A DNA stretch of 64,000 bases from Citrobacter gillenii (GTDB lineage: Bacteria > Pseudomonadota > Gammaproteobacteria > Enterobacterales > Enterobacteriaceae), in assembly GCF_013337685.1 (NCBI RefSeq), contig NZ_SUQN01000013.1:1-64000 (forward strand). The letters are read 5' to 3'. The notes under the pieces are model-generated. The model had not been told where the DNA came from and did not search any database. It saw only the letters and a program-made list of their open reading frames with translations. Below, piece by piece: positions 22,762 to 32,772 of the stretch. Each line of letters starts with the position of its first letter. The first letter of the stretch is position 1. Made by a program: the position numbers and the translations under genes.

Positions 22762-23711
22762 TGATTGGCGACAGCAAACTGCTGACCAGCGCCGCCTGGG
22801 ATGCGCAATCGCTGAACGAACTGAAAGCGAAGGCGGGTCAGGACCCGGCGGCAAATATTCGCCCGGTCGCCCGCCAGGTTGAAGGGATGTTTGTCCAGAT
22901 GATGCTGAAAAGCATGCGTGAAGCGCTGCCAAAAGATGGCGTCTTTAGCAGCGACTCGACGCGCTTGTACACCAGCATGTATGACCAGCAGGTAGCCCAG
23001 CAGATGACGGCAGGCAAAGGTCTGGGGCTGGCTGAAATGATGGTTAAGCAGATGACCGAAGGCCAGGGGACGCCTGCGGATGATGCGCCGCAGGTACCGA
23101 TGAAGTTTTCACTGGAAACGGTGACCAGCTATCAAAACCAGGCACTGACGCAGATGGTGCGTAAAGCGCTACCGAAAGCGGCGGAAGGGAACGACGAACC
23201 GCTGTCGGGGGACAGTAAAGACTTCCTTGCTCAGCTATCGCTACCAGCAAAACTGGCGAGTCAACAAAGTGGGGTACCGCATCATCTGATCCTGGCGCAG
23301 GCGGCGCTGGAATCCGGTTGGGGGCAACGCCAAATCCGCCGTGAGAACGGTGAGCCGAGCTTTAACATTTTCGGCGTGAAGGCTTCGGGGAGCTGGAAAG
23401 GGCCGACCACCGAAATCACCACTACCGAATATGAAAACGGTGAGGCGAAAAAAGTGAAAGCCCGATTCCGCGTCTATAGCTCGTACCTTGAGGCGCTGTC
23501 GGATTATGTCGGGCTGATATCGCGTAATCCGCGCTACGCCGCGGTAACCGGTGCGGCGACTGCCGAACAGGGTGCGCAGGCCTTGCAGAATGCAGGCTAC
23601 GCCACCGATCCGCACTATGCGCGTAAATTAACCACCATGATCCAGCAGCTGAAGTCGATGAGCGAGAAAGTGAGTAAAACTTACAGTAGCAATCTCGACA
23701 ATCTGTTTTAA
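22761..23711 (+). CDS. flgJ: Rod cap and peptidoglycan hydrolase FlgJ
   Basis: 316 residues from the ATG at 22761. Residues 1-150 are the rod-cap domain and about 150-316 the beta-N-acetylglucosaminidase domain that opens the cell wall for the rod. The catalytic glutamate is Glu184 in QAALESGWGQ, the position known in Salmonella FlgJ. Overlap with the flgI stop implies translational coupling. Last gene before the flgK promoter. Confidence 0.96.
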   Translation: MIGDSKLLTSAAWDAQSLNELKAKAGQDPAANIRPVARQVEGMFVQMMLKSMREALPKDGVFSSDSTRLYTSMYDQQVAQQMTAGKGLGLAEMMVKQMTEGQGTPADDAPQVPMKFSLETVTSYQNQALTQMVRKALPKAAEGNDEPLSGDSKDFLAQLSLPAKLASQQSGVPHHLILAQAALESGWGQRQIRRENGEPSFNIFGVKASGSWKGPTTEITTTEYENGEAKKVKARFRVYSSYLEALSDYVGLISRNPRYAAVTGAATAEQGAQALQNAGYATDPHYARKLTTMIQQLKSMSEKVSKTYSSNLDNLF

Positions 23712-23716
23712 ATAAC

Positions 23717-23743
23717 TCAAGTCTACCCATCCGCTGCCGATAA
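23717..23743 (+). promoter_or_regulatory. Sigma-28 (FliA) promoter of flgKL
   Basis: TCAAGTCT, an 11-base spacer, then GCCGATAA. The -10 matches the sigma-28 consensus fully and the -35 at six of eight places. It lies 32 bases before the flgK start, so flgK and flgL can be made as late genes besides readthrough from flgB. Confidence 0.88.
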
Positions 23744-23775
23744 TAACCAGTATTGAAGGATTACAAGGAACCTCC

Positions 23776-25440
23776 ATGTCCAGCTTGATTAACAACGCCA
23801 TGAGTGGTCTTAGCGCAGCGCAGGCCGCGTTGAACACAGCCAGTAATAACATCTCCAGCTATAACGTGGCAGGGTATACCCGCCAGACGACCATTATGGC
23901 GCAAGCAAACAGCACGCTGGGTGCGGGGGGCTGGGTTGGCAATGGCGTCTATGTTTCTGGCGTGCAGCGTGAGTATGATTCATTCATCAGTAATCAGTTA
24001 CGCGCTGCGCAGAACCAAAGCAGCGGTCTGACAACGCGTTATGAGCAAATGTCGAAAATCGATAACCTGCTCGCCAGCAAGACCAGCTCTATTTCTACCT
24101 CGATGCAGGGCTTTTTCACCAGCTTACAAACGTTGGTCAGTAACGCAGAAGACCCGGCGGCGCGTCAGGCATTGATTGGCAAAGCAGACGGCTTAGTCAA
24201 CCAGTTTAAAACCACCGATCAGTATCTGCGCGATCAGGATAAACAGGTTAATACCGCGATTTCCGCCAGTGTTGACCAGATCAATAACTACTCGAAGCAA
24301 ATTGCCAGTCTCAACGATCAAATCTCTCGTCTGACCGGCGTCGGCGCGGGCGCTTCACCGAACGATCTGCTGGACCAGCGCGACCAGTTGGTGAGCGAAT
24401 TAAACAAGATTGTCGGCGTTGAAGTCAGCGTTCAAGACGGCGGCACCTATAACGTCACCATGGCGAATGGCTATTCGCTGGTGCAGGGCAGTAGCGCACG
24501 TCAGCTTGCTGCCGTACCGTCCAGTGCCGATACCACCCGCACCACCGTGGCCTATGTCGATGGGGTTGCGGGTAATATTGAAATTCCAGAAAAACTGCTC
24601 AATACCGGCTCACTGGGTGGGTTGCTGACGTTTCGCTCTCAGGAACTTGACCAGACGCGTAATACGCTGGGCCAATTGGCACTGGCTTTTGCCGACGCCT
24701 TTAACACACAGCATAAAGCCGGTTTTGATACTGATGGTGTTGCGGGTAAGGATTTCTTTGCCATCGGCGATCCGTCGGTGACCAGTAATGCTAAAAACAC
24801 CGGCAAAGCGGAGTTAACCGCTGAAGTTGATGATAGTTCGAAAGTGCAGGCGACTGACTATAAAGTTGTGTTTAACGGTGGCAAATGGCAAGTCACGCGC
24901 CTGGCGGATAATACGACGTTTGAAGCAAAACCGGATGCCAGCGGTAAACTGGATATTGATGGCCTGAAAGTGACGGTGACGAATAAACCAACCGGAGCTA
25001 ACGATAATGACAGTTTTATTCTGAAGCCGGTTAGCGACGCTATCGTCAATATGAAAGTGATGGTGACCGACGAGTCAAAAATTGCCATGGCGTCAGAGAA
25101 AAAGACCGATCCTGCTGCGGAGACGGGCGCAAGCGACAACCGTAACGGTCAGAAACTGTTGGATCTACAAAATAAGGCCACCGTCGGGAATAAAACCTTC
25201 AACGATGCCTATGCCACGCTGGTAAGCGATGTCGGTAACAAAACCGCGACGCTGAAAACCAGCAGCACCACGCAAAACAACGTGGTCACGCAGCTTTCTA
25301 ATCAGCAGCAGTCCATCTCCGGGGTGAATCTCGACGAAGAGTACGGCAATTTGCAGCGCTATCAGCAGTACTACCTGGCTAACGCCCAGGTGCTGCAAAC
25401 CGCGAATGCGTTGTTTGATGCACTGATTAATATTCGCTAA
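23776..25440 (+). CDS. flgK: Hook-filament junction protein FlgK (HAP1)
   Basis: 554 residues, close to Salmonella FlgK. It forms the first junction ring between hook and filament and is a FlgN client. The N-terminal LNTASNNISSYNVAGYTRQT and C-terminal EYGNLQRYQQYYLANAQVLQ segments are complete. AAGGAACC precedes the ATG. The middle domain is Ala/Lys/Asp rich and variable. Confidence 0.97.
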   Translation: MSSLINNAMSGLSAAQAALNTASNNISSYNVAGYTRQTTIMAQANSTLGAGGWVGNGVYVSGVQREYDSFISNQLRAAQNQSSGLTTRYEQMSKIDNLLASKTSSISTSMQGFFTSLQTLVSNAEDPAARQALIGKADGLVNQFKTTDQYLRDQDKQVNTAISASVDQINNYSKQIASLNDQISRLTGVGAGASPNDLLDQRDQLVSELNKIVGVEVSVQDGGTYNVTMANGYSLVQGSSARQLAAVPSSADTTRTTVAYVDGVAGNIEIPEKLLNTGSLGGLLTFRSQELDQTRNTLGQLALAFADAFNTQHKAGFDTDGVAGKDFFAIGDPSVTSNAKNTGKAELTAEVDDSSKVQATDYKVVFNGGKWQVTRLADNTTFEAKPDASGKLDIDGLKVTVTNKPTGANDNDSFILKPVSDAIVNMKVMVTDESKIAMASEKKTDPAAETGASDNRNGQKLLDLQNKATVGNKTFNDAYATLVSDVGNKTATLKTSSTTQNNVVTQLSNQQQSISGVNLDEEYGNLQRYQQYYLANAQVLQTANALFDALINIR

Positions 25441-25454
25441 GGGAGAGGGAATCA

Positions 25455-26408
25455 ATGCGTATCAGTACCCAGATGATGTACCAGCAGAACATGCGGGGCA
25501 TCACCAACTCTCAGGCGGAATGGATGAAATTCGGCGAGCAAATGTCGACGGGTAAACGGGTCATTAATCCGTCTGACGATCCGATTGCCGCCTCACAGGC
25601 CGTGGTGCTGTCTCAGGCTCAGGCACAAAACAGCCAGTACACGCTGGCGCGCTCTTTCGCCACGCAAAAAGTCTCACTGGAAGAAAACGTGTTGGGACAG
25701 GTAACGACGGCTATTCAGAGCGCGCAGGAAAAAATTGTCCATGCTGCTAACGGGACGTTAAGTGATGATGACCGTGCATCGTTGGCAACTGATTTACAGG
25801 GGATCCGCGATCAGCTGATGAACCTGGCGAACAGCACCGATGGCAACGGGCGCTATATTTTCGGTGGATATAAAACAGAAAGTGCACCATTTGCCCAGGC
25901 TGATGGTACCTATACTGGCGGAACCCAAAACGTGACCCAGCAGGTCGATGCTGCCCGTACCATGGTGATTGGCCATACCGGGGATAAAATATTTGCCGAA
26001 TTGACCAGTAATGCGGTGCCGGAACCCGCGGGTGGAACCCAGGAAAAGAGCCTGTTCAAAATGCTGGATACCGCTATTGATGCCCTCAATACGCCGGTTG
26101 CTGGGGATGATGTGGCAAAAGATAAAGCGGCAGCCGCTATTGATAAAACCAGCCGTGGCCTGAAGAACTCGCTTAATAACGTCCTGTCTGTGCGTGCTGA
26201 ATTAGGCACACAACTCAGTGAGTTGAGCTCGCTGGATTCACTGGGTACCGATCGCGCATTAGGGCAAACTCAGCAGATGAGTAACCTGGTGGATGTCGAC
26301 TGGAACGCAGCGATTTCGTCCTATGTTATGCAGCAGGCTGCGCTGCAGGCATCCTATAAAGCGTTTACCGATATGCAGGGAATGTCGTTGTTCCAGTTAA
26401 ATCGTTAA
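25455..26408 (+). CDS. flgL: Hook-filament junction protein FlgL (HAP3)
   Basis: 317 residues. FlgL makes the second junction ring and shares flagellin-like termini: MRISTQMMYQQNMRGITNSQ at the start and QQAALQASYKAFTDMQGMSL at the end. It is 14 bases after flgK and ends the flagellar cluster; a strong terminator follows at 26451. Confidence 0.97.
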   Translation: MRISTQMMYQQNMRGITNSQAEWMKFGEQMSTGKRVINPSDDPIAASQAVVLSQAQAQNSQYTLARSFATQKVSLEENVLGQVTTAIQSAQEKIVHAANGTLSDDDRASLATDLQGIRDQLMNLANSTDGNGRYIFGGYKTESAPFAQADGTYTGGTQNVTQQVDAARTMVIGHTGDKIFAELTSNAVPEPAGGTQEKSLFKMLDTAIDALNTPVAGDDVAKDKAAAAIDKTSRGLKNSLNNVLSVRAELGTQLSELSSLDSLGTDRALGQTQQMSNLVDVDWNAAISSYVMQQAALQASYKAFTDMQGMSLFQLNR

Positions 26409-26450
26409 CGCCTTTTTTTGAAACATATCATGAAACTGGATATGTTTGTC

Positions 26451-26488
26451 TGCCCGCGCCACTTACACCCCGGCGCGGGCATTTTTTT
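26451..26488 (+). terminator. Terminator of the flg operon
   Basis: TGCCCGCGCC and GGCGCGGGCA pair perfectly around an 11-base loop and are followed by seven T. It ends flgL transcription, and its T tract touches the stop codon of the opposing MFS gene. Confidence 0.9.
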
Positions 26489-27686
26489 AGGCCGTTTTTG
26501 TCCGACTCACTACGGTGTTACCCGTCAGTCTGATCATCAGAGCAATCGCACCGCTGACGGTTGCCAACCCGACAACGCCTTGCCAGTTTGCCAGGGCGTA
26601 AACTTGGGTGCCGAGAACTGAACCCAGCGCCATGCCAATGAACACCAGGGTAAACAGCAGGGCGTTCAGGCGGCCCCGCGCCTGAGGCTCAAGGCTATAG
26701 ACCAGATTCTGGTGAGCTACCAGGCTGGATTGTAGCCCAAGATCAAAGCCGACCGCAGAAAGGGCTATTAGCAGCCACTGTCCCTCAACCGGCAGGGCGG
26801 GCAGTAAAAACATCAGCGCGAAAGAAAGCGTCACTAATAATGCCCCCAGTTGCGTGACCTTTTCGCCGCCAACTCTGTCTGCAAGATGTCCAGCTAGCGG
26901 TGCGGCAAGCGCGCCTGCTGCTCCTGCAATACCAAAACCCCCGGCTACTGCGCTGCCCATGTGATAATGCTCGGATAACATCACCGCCAGCGTTGACCAG
27001 AAGGCACTGAAGGCAATTGACAAGAATCCCTGTGCCAGCGCCGCCCGGCGCAGTACAGGATACCGTTGCCAGAGTTTGGCCATTGAGAGCATTAACGACG
27101 GATAGCTCAGCGTGGAATTGGCCGCAAAGTGAGGCAGCATTTTCCACATCACCACAGTAATAATGGCAATACTGATGGCGGCGAGTTGATACATCTCGCG
27201 CCAGCCAAACGCTTCGCCCACCAGACCACTGACGGTGCGGGAGAGCAAAATGCCCAGCAACAGGCCGGTCATCACCGTACCGACCATTTTTCCCTGTTTC
27301 CCCGCGGGGGCGAGTATGGCTGCTGCGGGAACGATGTCCTGTGCCATGGTTGCCGCCATTCCCATCAGCAAGCTAATCAACAGCAGTGAATGCAGTTGCC
27401 CGCTAAAGCTGCAGGCCAGAAGCAGCACGGCAAGTGAGATGCTTTTCAGCAAGATTAAAGTCCGGCGGTCATAGCGGTCGCCAAGCGGCAAGAGAAACAA
27501 AATCCCCAGCGCGTACCCGGCCTGGGTAAGCGTCGGCACCAGCCCCATACCGGTGAGACTTAAGGTCAGGTCCTGACCGATCAGCGGCAGAAGAGGCTGG
27601 GCATAGTAGATAGCCGCCACGCTGAAACCGGCGCCAAGTGCCAGTACAAAGATGACCCAACGGGAAAGTGCGGTAGATGTGTTCAC
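26487..27686 (-). CDS. MFS transporter (YnfM/arabinose-efflux-like family)
   Basis: About 399 residues from GTG 27686, preceded by GAGGA at good spacing; a GTG at 27704 is in frame but has no ribosome-binding site. Twelve hydrophobic helices are seen, with the motif-A loop LPLGDRYDRRTLI between helices 2 and 3, so it is a proton-driven exporter of the major facilitator superfamily. The substrate cannot be told from sequence. It is divergent from a LysR-type gene, which probably controls it. In E. coli flgL is followed directly by rne, so this pair is an insertion relative to that order. Confidence 0.85.
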   Translation of the reverse strand: MNTSTALSRWVIFVLALGAGFSVAAIYYAQPLLPLIGQDLTLSLTGMGLVPTLTQAGYALGILFLLPLGDRYDRRTLILLKSISLAVLLLACSFSGQLHSLLLISLLMGMAATMAQDIVPAAAILAPAGKQGKMVGTVMTGLLLGILLSRTVSGLVGEAFGWREMYQLAAISIAIITVVMWKMLPHFAANSTLSYPSLMLSMAKLWQRYPVLRRAALAQGFLSIAFSAFWSTLAVMLSEHYHMGSAVAGGFGIAGAAGALAAPLAGHLADRVGGEKVTQLGALLVTLSFALMFLLPALPVEGQWLLIALSAVGFDLGLQSSLVAHQNLVYSLEPQARGRLNALLFTLVFIGMALGSVLGTQVYALANWQGVVGLATVSGAIALMIRLTGNTVVSRTKTA

Positions 27687-27782
27687 AAATGATTCCTCAA
27701 TCACAGGATGTACGGCTATTTTTATCTTTCGCTCATTGGCACGGTAGCGGGCGTGGTGGTAAAACAGTTATACGTTTGACGT

Positions 27783-28733
27783 ATGATGAAAGTGGTTATC
27801 TTGAAAAATGAGCGTATAGACAGAGTGGAGCTGATGCGGACGTTTGTGCGCATCGTTGAGGCAGGATCGCTCTCTGCGGCGGCAAAACAGATGGGGACCA
27901 CCCAGGCGACCGTCAGTCGGAGACTGCAATCCCTGGAAACGCTGCTGGGTGTGAAACTGATTTTACGCACCACCCACGCGATGAAATTGACCGATGACGG
28001 AGAGCGGGGATATCAGCATGCTAAGCATATTATCGATGCCTGGTTAGCGCTGGAAGATGGGCTGAATATCACGGAGGATGAACCCGTCGGTACGCTGCGG
28101 GTACGAGCGCCTCATGCGTTTGGTCAGCAACAACTGCTTGAACCGCTGCTGCAATTTCTGGCCCGTTATCCGCAGTTATCGGTGGAGTGGATGCTCAATG
28201 ACAAAACGGTGGATTTCCTTAGCGACAATATTGATTGCGCGATCCGAGTGGGTGCGGAAGTTGATCCGGCAACGGTCTCCGTTCTGCTGGCCGAAGTGCC
28301 CCGAAGCATTGTGGCCAGCCCGGCATTGCTGGCGCAGTATGGCGATACTACGCATCCCGAACAGTTATCAACGCTGCCGTGGATTGCTGTAAACACGTTT
28401 TATCAGCATAGTGTGTCGCTGCGCCATCAACAGCGAAATGAACTCATCACGATAAATATCTCTCCCCGATTAAGCACGGACAGTATTTATGTTGCCAGAA
28501 ATGCGGCTCTGGCAGGGCTGGGGGTAGCCATTGTGTCAAGCTGGATGGTGGAAGAAGATATTGTTCACGGGCGTTTAGTCGAGCTATTCGCAGACTGGCC
28601 TGCGGCATCGCTGCCGGTGCATCTGGTGTATCCCTGGGCGCGTTATTATCCGGTCCGACTGCGTAAATTTCTGGCGCTGATGAAGGATGTGATGCCGCAG
28701 CTGACGGGAATGAAACAAATCGATAAGAAATAA
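27783..28733 (+). CDS. LysR-type transcriptional regulator
   Basis: 316 residues. The winged helix-turn-helix is at about residues 16-75 (TFVRIVEAGSLSAAAKQMGT, then TQATVSRRLQSLE), and the effector-binding domain follows (GTLRVRAPHAFGQQQLLEPL). Start ATG 27783 or 27786 is uncertain, because no clear ribosome-binding site is seen; a start at the Met near residue 18 would cut into the DNA-binding domain and is unlikely. It is divergent from the MFS gene with about 96 bases between, the usual LysR regulator-target arrangement. It converges on rne with a shared terminator. Confidence 0.85.
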   Translation: MMKVVILKNERIDRVELMRTFVRIVEAGSLSAAAKQMGTTQATVSRRLQSLETLLGVKLILRTTHAMKLTDDGERGYQHAKHIIDAWLALEDGLNITEDEPVGTLRVRAPHAFGQQQLLEPLLQFLARYPQLSVEWMLNDKTVDFLSDNIDCAIRVGAEVDPATVSVLLAEVPRSIVASPALLAQYGDTTHPEQLSTLPWIAVNTFYQHSVSLRHQQRNELITINISPRLSTDSIYVARNAALAGLGVAIVSSWMVEEDIVHGRLVELFADWPAASLPVHLVYPWARYYPVRLRKFLALMKDVMPQLTGMKQIDKK

Positions 28734-28734
28734 A

Positions 28735-28758
28735 AAAGCCGACCCGAAGGTCGGCTTT
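28735..28758. terminator. Bidirectional terminator between the lysR gene and rne
   Basis: AAAGCCGACC-CGAA-GGTCGGCTTT is a perfect 10-bp stem with a CGAA tetraloop, A-rich on the left and T-rich on the right. It can end both the + strand regulator gene and the - strand rne mRNA. Confidence 0.88.
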
Positions 28759-28773
28759 GATGTTGATTACGGC

Positions 28774-31700
28774 TTACTCAACAGGCTGCGGGCGTGTGGC
28801 TGGGGCAGTAGCCTGATGCGTGGCGCTGTGACCGCCTGCGGCACCTTTGCCTTCGAAGTCGAAAGCAGGGCGCTGCCAGTCGCTCTGACGCGGCGCTTCT
28901 GGTTCGTAGTCCGGCGCAGGTGCGCGGGTCATCGGTGCGGTTGCGTGGCTGTGAACCGTTACGGGTACAGCGGCAACAGACGCAGGTTCTACCACAGCTT
29001 CAGCGACAACGACTGGTGCAACCGGTGCGACTTCTTCCTGCGTAACCGGGGCAATTGGCGCGGCCTCGATAACCGGTTCAGCAACGTCTGGCTGGGCGAC
29101 AGCGACGTCAACCTGGACAGGTTCTTCGGTAATCGGTGCTTCTACCACGTTTGCTACGGGCTCAGCTTCAGCAACAACCTCTTCTGCAACCGGGACGTCA
29201 GCGTCAACGATGAACTGCGGTTGTTCCTCAACAGCCGTCTCGATAACCTCCGGATGTGTGGTTTCAACCGCCACAACCTGAGGTTCGACAACGACGGTTT
29301 CGGTGACTACCGGCGCTTCTGTGACCGCGACAGATGCCGCTACGGTTTCCACTGCTGGTGCAACGACCGCTGCAATGGTTTGCTGCTCGGCGATAACCGG
29401 CTGCACCTGGGCCACTTCCTGCTGATGCTGCTCTTCAACCTGCAGTTCCTGTGCACGGGCAACAGGGTAACGGATCCAGACTTTACCAGAGGCTAATTCA
29501 GGAGATGCACAGGCGACAGTAATCGGCATTGGCGACTGCGTCGGGTAACGTTCGTCACGATAGCGACGACGACGCTGTCCGCTTACGCGCAGATGGCGAG
29601 GCGAGCGGCGAGAACGACGCGGCATACCGTTGCTATCACGTGCATCGTTGTTATCACGCGCATCGTTGTTATCTTCATGCTCGGTAGTGACAACGGCAGG
29701 CAGGTCGACTTTCGCCAGTTCAGTTCGCTGGGCAACAGCGGCCTGAACCACAGGCTCAGCCACAACCGTTTCGGTAACCACGGCAGCGGTTACGGCTTCG
29801 GTTTCGACGGTTGCGCTATCGGTGTAACGAACCTTCTGGTTCAACTGACGCTGTTTACGGCGAGTCTGAGGCTGGCGAACGCGCTCTTCCTGATCCGTAT
29901 CCTGTGCCGGTTGTTCAACCAGGTTCAGTTCTTTAACTTCCTGCGGTGCCTGACGCTTGTCGTCGTTACGACGGCGGTTGCGTTCACGACGCGGAGCCTG
30001 CTGCTCGTCACCTGACTTCGCTTTATCAGCAACATCGGTGGATTGCTGGCGGGTATCGCGCGCTTCGGCATTCTGCGGCTGGCGACGGTTACGGCGATTT
30101 TCATCGCGGTTTTCGCTGCTATCAGAACGTTCATTACGGTTGTCACGATCGCGGTTATCACGTTCGCCACGGTTATCGCGATTATCACGACGATCGTTAC
30201 GATCGTTACGATCGTTGCGGTCACGGCGATTGTTCTGACGAGGCTTACGACGATCCTGCTGGCGTTCAGAAGATTTCTCTTCCGCTTTCGGTGCTGGCTG
30301 CTCAACCGGCTTGGCTTCTTCATTGCCACCAAAGATGGACTTCAGTGCGCCGAGGAAACGACCAAACAAACCAGGCTGTTCGGATCCTGCTGCGACTGCG
30401 GCTGCTTTTGGTGCGGCAGCAACGGCTGTAACGGCAGGCTCCTGCAGAGCAGGTTCTGGCGGTACGTCTGGCATGGCGAAGGTCGCCAGCGCAGGCTGTT
30501 CCGGCTGTTTACGCTCGACGTACTCTTCTTCCGTCGGTAACGCCATCTCTTCTTCGTGCAGTTTCGGCAGCAGATAGCTCAGGGTCGATGTCTCTTCACC
30601 TTTGCGAACACGCAGAACAGAGTAGTGCGGTGTTTCCATTTGATCGTTGGGCACGATCACACAGCGTACGCCGTTCTGTCGGGTTTCAATGGCATTGACC
30701 GCAGTACGTTTTTCGTTAAGCAGATAAGACGCAATCGGCACCGGGACAATCGCATGGACTTCCTGGGTGTTTTCCTTCAGCGCTTCTTCTTCAATCAGGC
30801 GCAGAATAGACAGCGACAGCGATTCGTTATCACGCACTGTACCTGTGCCGGAGCAACGCGGGCAGACGTGATGGCTGGATTCGCCTAATGACGGACTCAG
30901 ACGCTGACGGGACATCTCCAGCAAGCCGAAGCGAGAAATATGGCTAATCTGGATACGCGCGCGGTCCTGACGAACGGCTTCACGCAGACGGTTCTCAACG
31001 GCACGTTGGTGACGAACCGGCGTCATGTCGATGAAGTCGATAACAATCAGGCCGCCGAGGTCACGAAGACGCAGCTGGCGAGCGATTTCATCGGCCGCTT
31101 CAAGGTTGGTATTAAATGCGGTCTCTTCGATATCGCCGCCGCGCGTGGCACGTGCGGAGTTGATATCAATTGCGGTCAGTGCTTCGGTGCTATCGATAAC
31201 GATAGAACCCCCAGAAGGCAGGCGTACTTCACGCTGGAACGCAGACTCAATCTGAGACTCTATTTGATAGTGGCTGAACAGCGGGATTTCACCGGTGTAG
31301 AGCTTAATTTTGCTGCTGAAATCCGGACGACCCAACGCGGCGATGTGCTGACGCGCCATCTCCATGACTTTTGGGTTATCAATGAGGATTTCGCCGATAT
31401 CCTGACGTAAATAGTCGCGGAATGCGCGAACGATGACATTACTTTCCTGATGGATCAGGAACGGAGCAGGGCGGCTGTCAGCGGCCTTTTTAATCGCTTC
31501 CCAGTGCTTCAGACGGAAACTCAGGTCCCACTGCAGCGCTTCTGCGGATTTACCAACACCCGCAGTGCGTACGATGAGCCCCATGCCATCAGGCAGTTCC
31601 AGGCTTGCCAGCGCTTCTTTGAGTTCTGTCCGGTCATCGCCTTCGATGCGACGAGAGATACCACCCGCACGCGGGTTGTTAGGCATCAGAACCAAATAAC

Positions 31701-32073
31701 TACCCGCCAGGCTGATAAAGGTGGTCAGTGCAGCACCTTTGTTGCCGCGTTCTTCTTTATCAATCTGAACAATCACTTCCTGACCTTCGCGCAACACATC
31801 TTTAATGTTGGGACGGCCATGGGAGTTGTAGTTAGCGGGGAAGTATTCGCGGGCAATTTCTTTTAACGGGAGGAAACCGTGACGTTCAGCGCCATAATCA
31901 ACAAAAGCGGCTTCCAGACTCGGTTCAATACGGGTAATTTTACCTTTATAGATGTTGGCTTTTTTCTGCTCGTGTCCAGGACTTTCGATATCCAGATCGT
32001 ACAGACGCTGCCCATCTACAAGGGCGACACGCAACTCTTCCTGCTGAGTCGCGTTAATTAACATTCTTTTCAT
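28774..32073 (-). CDS. rne: Ribonuclease E
   Basis: 1099 residues against about 1061 in E. coli. RNase E is the endonuclease that starts most mRNA decay and processes rRNA and tRNA, and it scaffolds the degradosome at the inner membrane. The N-terminal half has the S1 domain (about 36-120), catalytic Asp303 and Asp346, and zinc-link Cys404 and Cys407 (CPRC). The C-terminal half is disordered: Arg/Asn/Asp-rich RNA-binding stretches near 610-680, then Val/Ala/Glu/Pro-rich sequence. The extra length sits in this half, which carries short in-frame tandem repeats. The E. coli order rne-rluC (divergent) is kept. Confidence 0.97.
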   Translation of the reverse strand: MKRMLINATQQEELRVALVDGQRLYDLDIESPGHEQKKANIYKGKITRIEPSLEAAFVDYGAERHGFLPLKEIAREYFPANYNSHGRPNIKDVLREGQEVIVQIDKEERGNKGAALTTFISLAGSYLVLMPNNPRAGGISRRIEGDDRTELKEALASLELPDGMGLIVRTAGVGKSAEALQWDLSFRLKHWEAIKKAADSRPAPFLIHQESNVIVRAFRDYLRQDIGEILIDNPKVMEMARQHIAALGRPDFSSKIKLYTGEIPLFSHYQIESQIESAFQREVRLPSGGSIVIDSTEALTAIDINSARATRGGDIEETAFNTNLEAADEIARQLRLRDLGGLIVIDFIDMTPVRHQRAVENRLREAVRQDRARIQISHISRFGLLEMSRQRLSPSLGESSHHVCPRCSGTGTVRDNESLSLSILRLIEEEALKENTQEVHAIVPVPIASYLLNEKRTAVNAIETRQNGVRCVIVPNDQMETPHYSVLRVRKGEETSTLSYLLPKLHEEEMALPTEEEYVERKQPEQPALATFAMPDVPPEPALQEPAVTAVAAAPKAAAVAAGSEQPGLFGRFLGALKSIFGGNEEAKPVEQPAPKAEEKSSERQQDRRKPRQNNRRDRNDRNDRNDRRDNRDNRGERDNRDRDNRNERSDSSENRDENRRNRRQPQNAEARDTRQQSTDVADKAKSGDEQQAPRRERNRRRNDDKRQAPQEVKELNLVEQPAQDTDQEERVRQPQTRRKQRQLNQKVRYTDSATVETEAVTAAVVTETVVAEPVVQAAVAQRTELAKVDLPAVVTTEHEDNNDARDNNDARDSNGMPRRSRRSPRHLRVSGQRRRRYRDERYPTQSPMPITVACASPELASGKVWIRYPVARAQELQVEEQHQQEVAQVQPVIAEQQTIAAVVAPAVETVAASVAVTEAPVVTETVVVEPQVVAVETTHPEVIETAVEEQPQFIVDADVPVAEEVVAEAEPVANVVEAPITEEPVQVDVAVAQPDVAEPVIEAAPIAPVTQEEVAPVAPVVVAEAVVEPASVAAVPVTVHSHATAPMTRAPAPDYEPEAPRQSDWQRPAFDFEGKGAAGGHSATHQATAPATRPQPVE
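30191..30217. repeat. 9-bp tandem repeat inside rne
   Basis: Three direct 9-base units (CGATCGTTA, CGATCGTTA, CGATCGTTG on the + strand) encode an Arg-Asn-Asp repeat near residues 619-628 of RNase E. Imperfect related units continue on both sides. The unit length keeps frame, so copy-number changes would only alter the length of the arginine-rich RNA-binding segment. Confidence 0.8.
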
Positions 32074-32772
32074 CGTAACTTACTCATTATTCTTACATTG
32101 ACGACTAAGCTGCGGGCAGAGTAATGCCTTTCCGGGTGTGAACCGATGGCCTCGTGTCTATTCGCGTCGCCAACCTCACGGTTATCGTCAGCTCAAAGAG
32201 GCGCAGAGTGTCGGTTGCCTGTATTTCATACGGAAACACAGCGCAATTATCAGGGGAACAGTCTGGGTGTTACTCTCCAGAAACGCTTCCATTATGCTCG
32301 TCGTCTTTCACGCTATCGGTGCGTTGGCTTCATCTACTCACCCCAGTCACTCACCGGAGTAAATTCTTGGGGGTTCCCAGACTTGCCGTCTTCCTACAAC
32401 GCGAAATTCATAGAGCACTTACCGGTAAGGACTGCAACCCGCAGCCCGCTAACTGCCTGAAAGATCAATACGTCTTACGCCATTGCTGCGTTGATGATCG
32501 GTCGGGCAAAATTGGGTCATTCCGGAAAAGTTCTTGTTTTAACAAGATTCAACACGGAGACGACCTCATTATTCCACTGCTAACCTTGTTATAGCAAGAT
32601 GACTTTTGCCATTTACCACCCGGTTACTCACAGTTTTTACACTTCCGTACAGTGATTGGTTTAATAACCACCAAATCGAAACTGTCAAACCTGTGTAATA
32701 GGGTATAGCAGTTAATATAAGCATAGAAAAATGTGTGGCGCGAATCTTGATGGCTATTTAAAATCGGCACCC
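32074..32772. promoter_or_regulatory. rne leader and divergent rne / rluC control region
   Basis: Nearly 700 bases separate the divergent rne and rluC starts and hold no convincing gene. In E. coli the rne mRNA has a 5' leader of about 361 nt, folded into hairpins through which RNase E limits its own mRNA. The conserved spacing here fits the same feedback. Several short inverted repeats can be seen, but I could not fold the leader. The part nearest rluC should hold its promoter. Small open frames in the gap look accidental. Confidence 0.6.

Noticed and set aside
30140-30240. CRISPR-like array from regularly spaced repeats
   Set aside because: The units are 9 bases, in frame and coding within rne; there are no spacers of constant length and no cas genes.
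28816-30577. Several long open frames on the + strand opposite rne
   Set aside because: They are antisense shadows of the low-complexity C-terminal half of RNase E, with Arg/Phe/Tyr-biased nonsense translations and no ribosome-binding sites.
32138-32594. Small genes in the rne-rluC gap
   Set aside because: Overlapping frames on the same strand with no ribosome-binding sites; the region is better explained as the rne leader and promoters.
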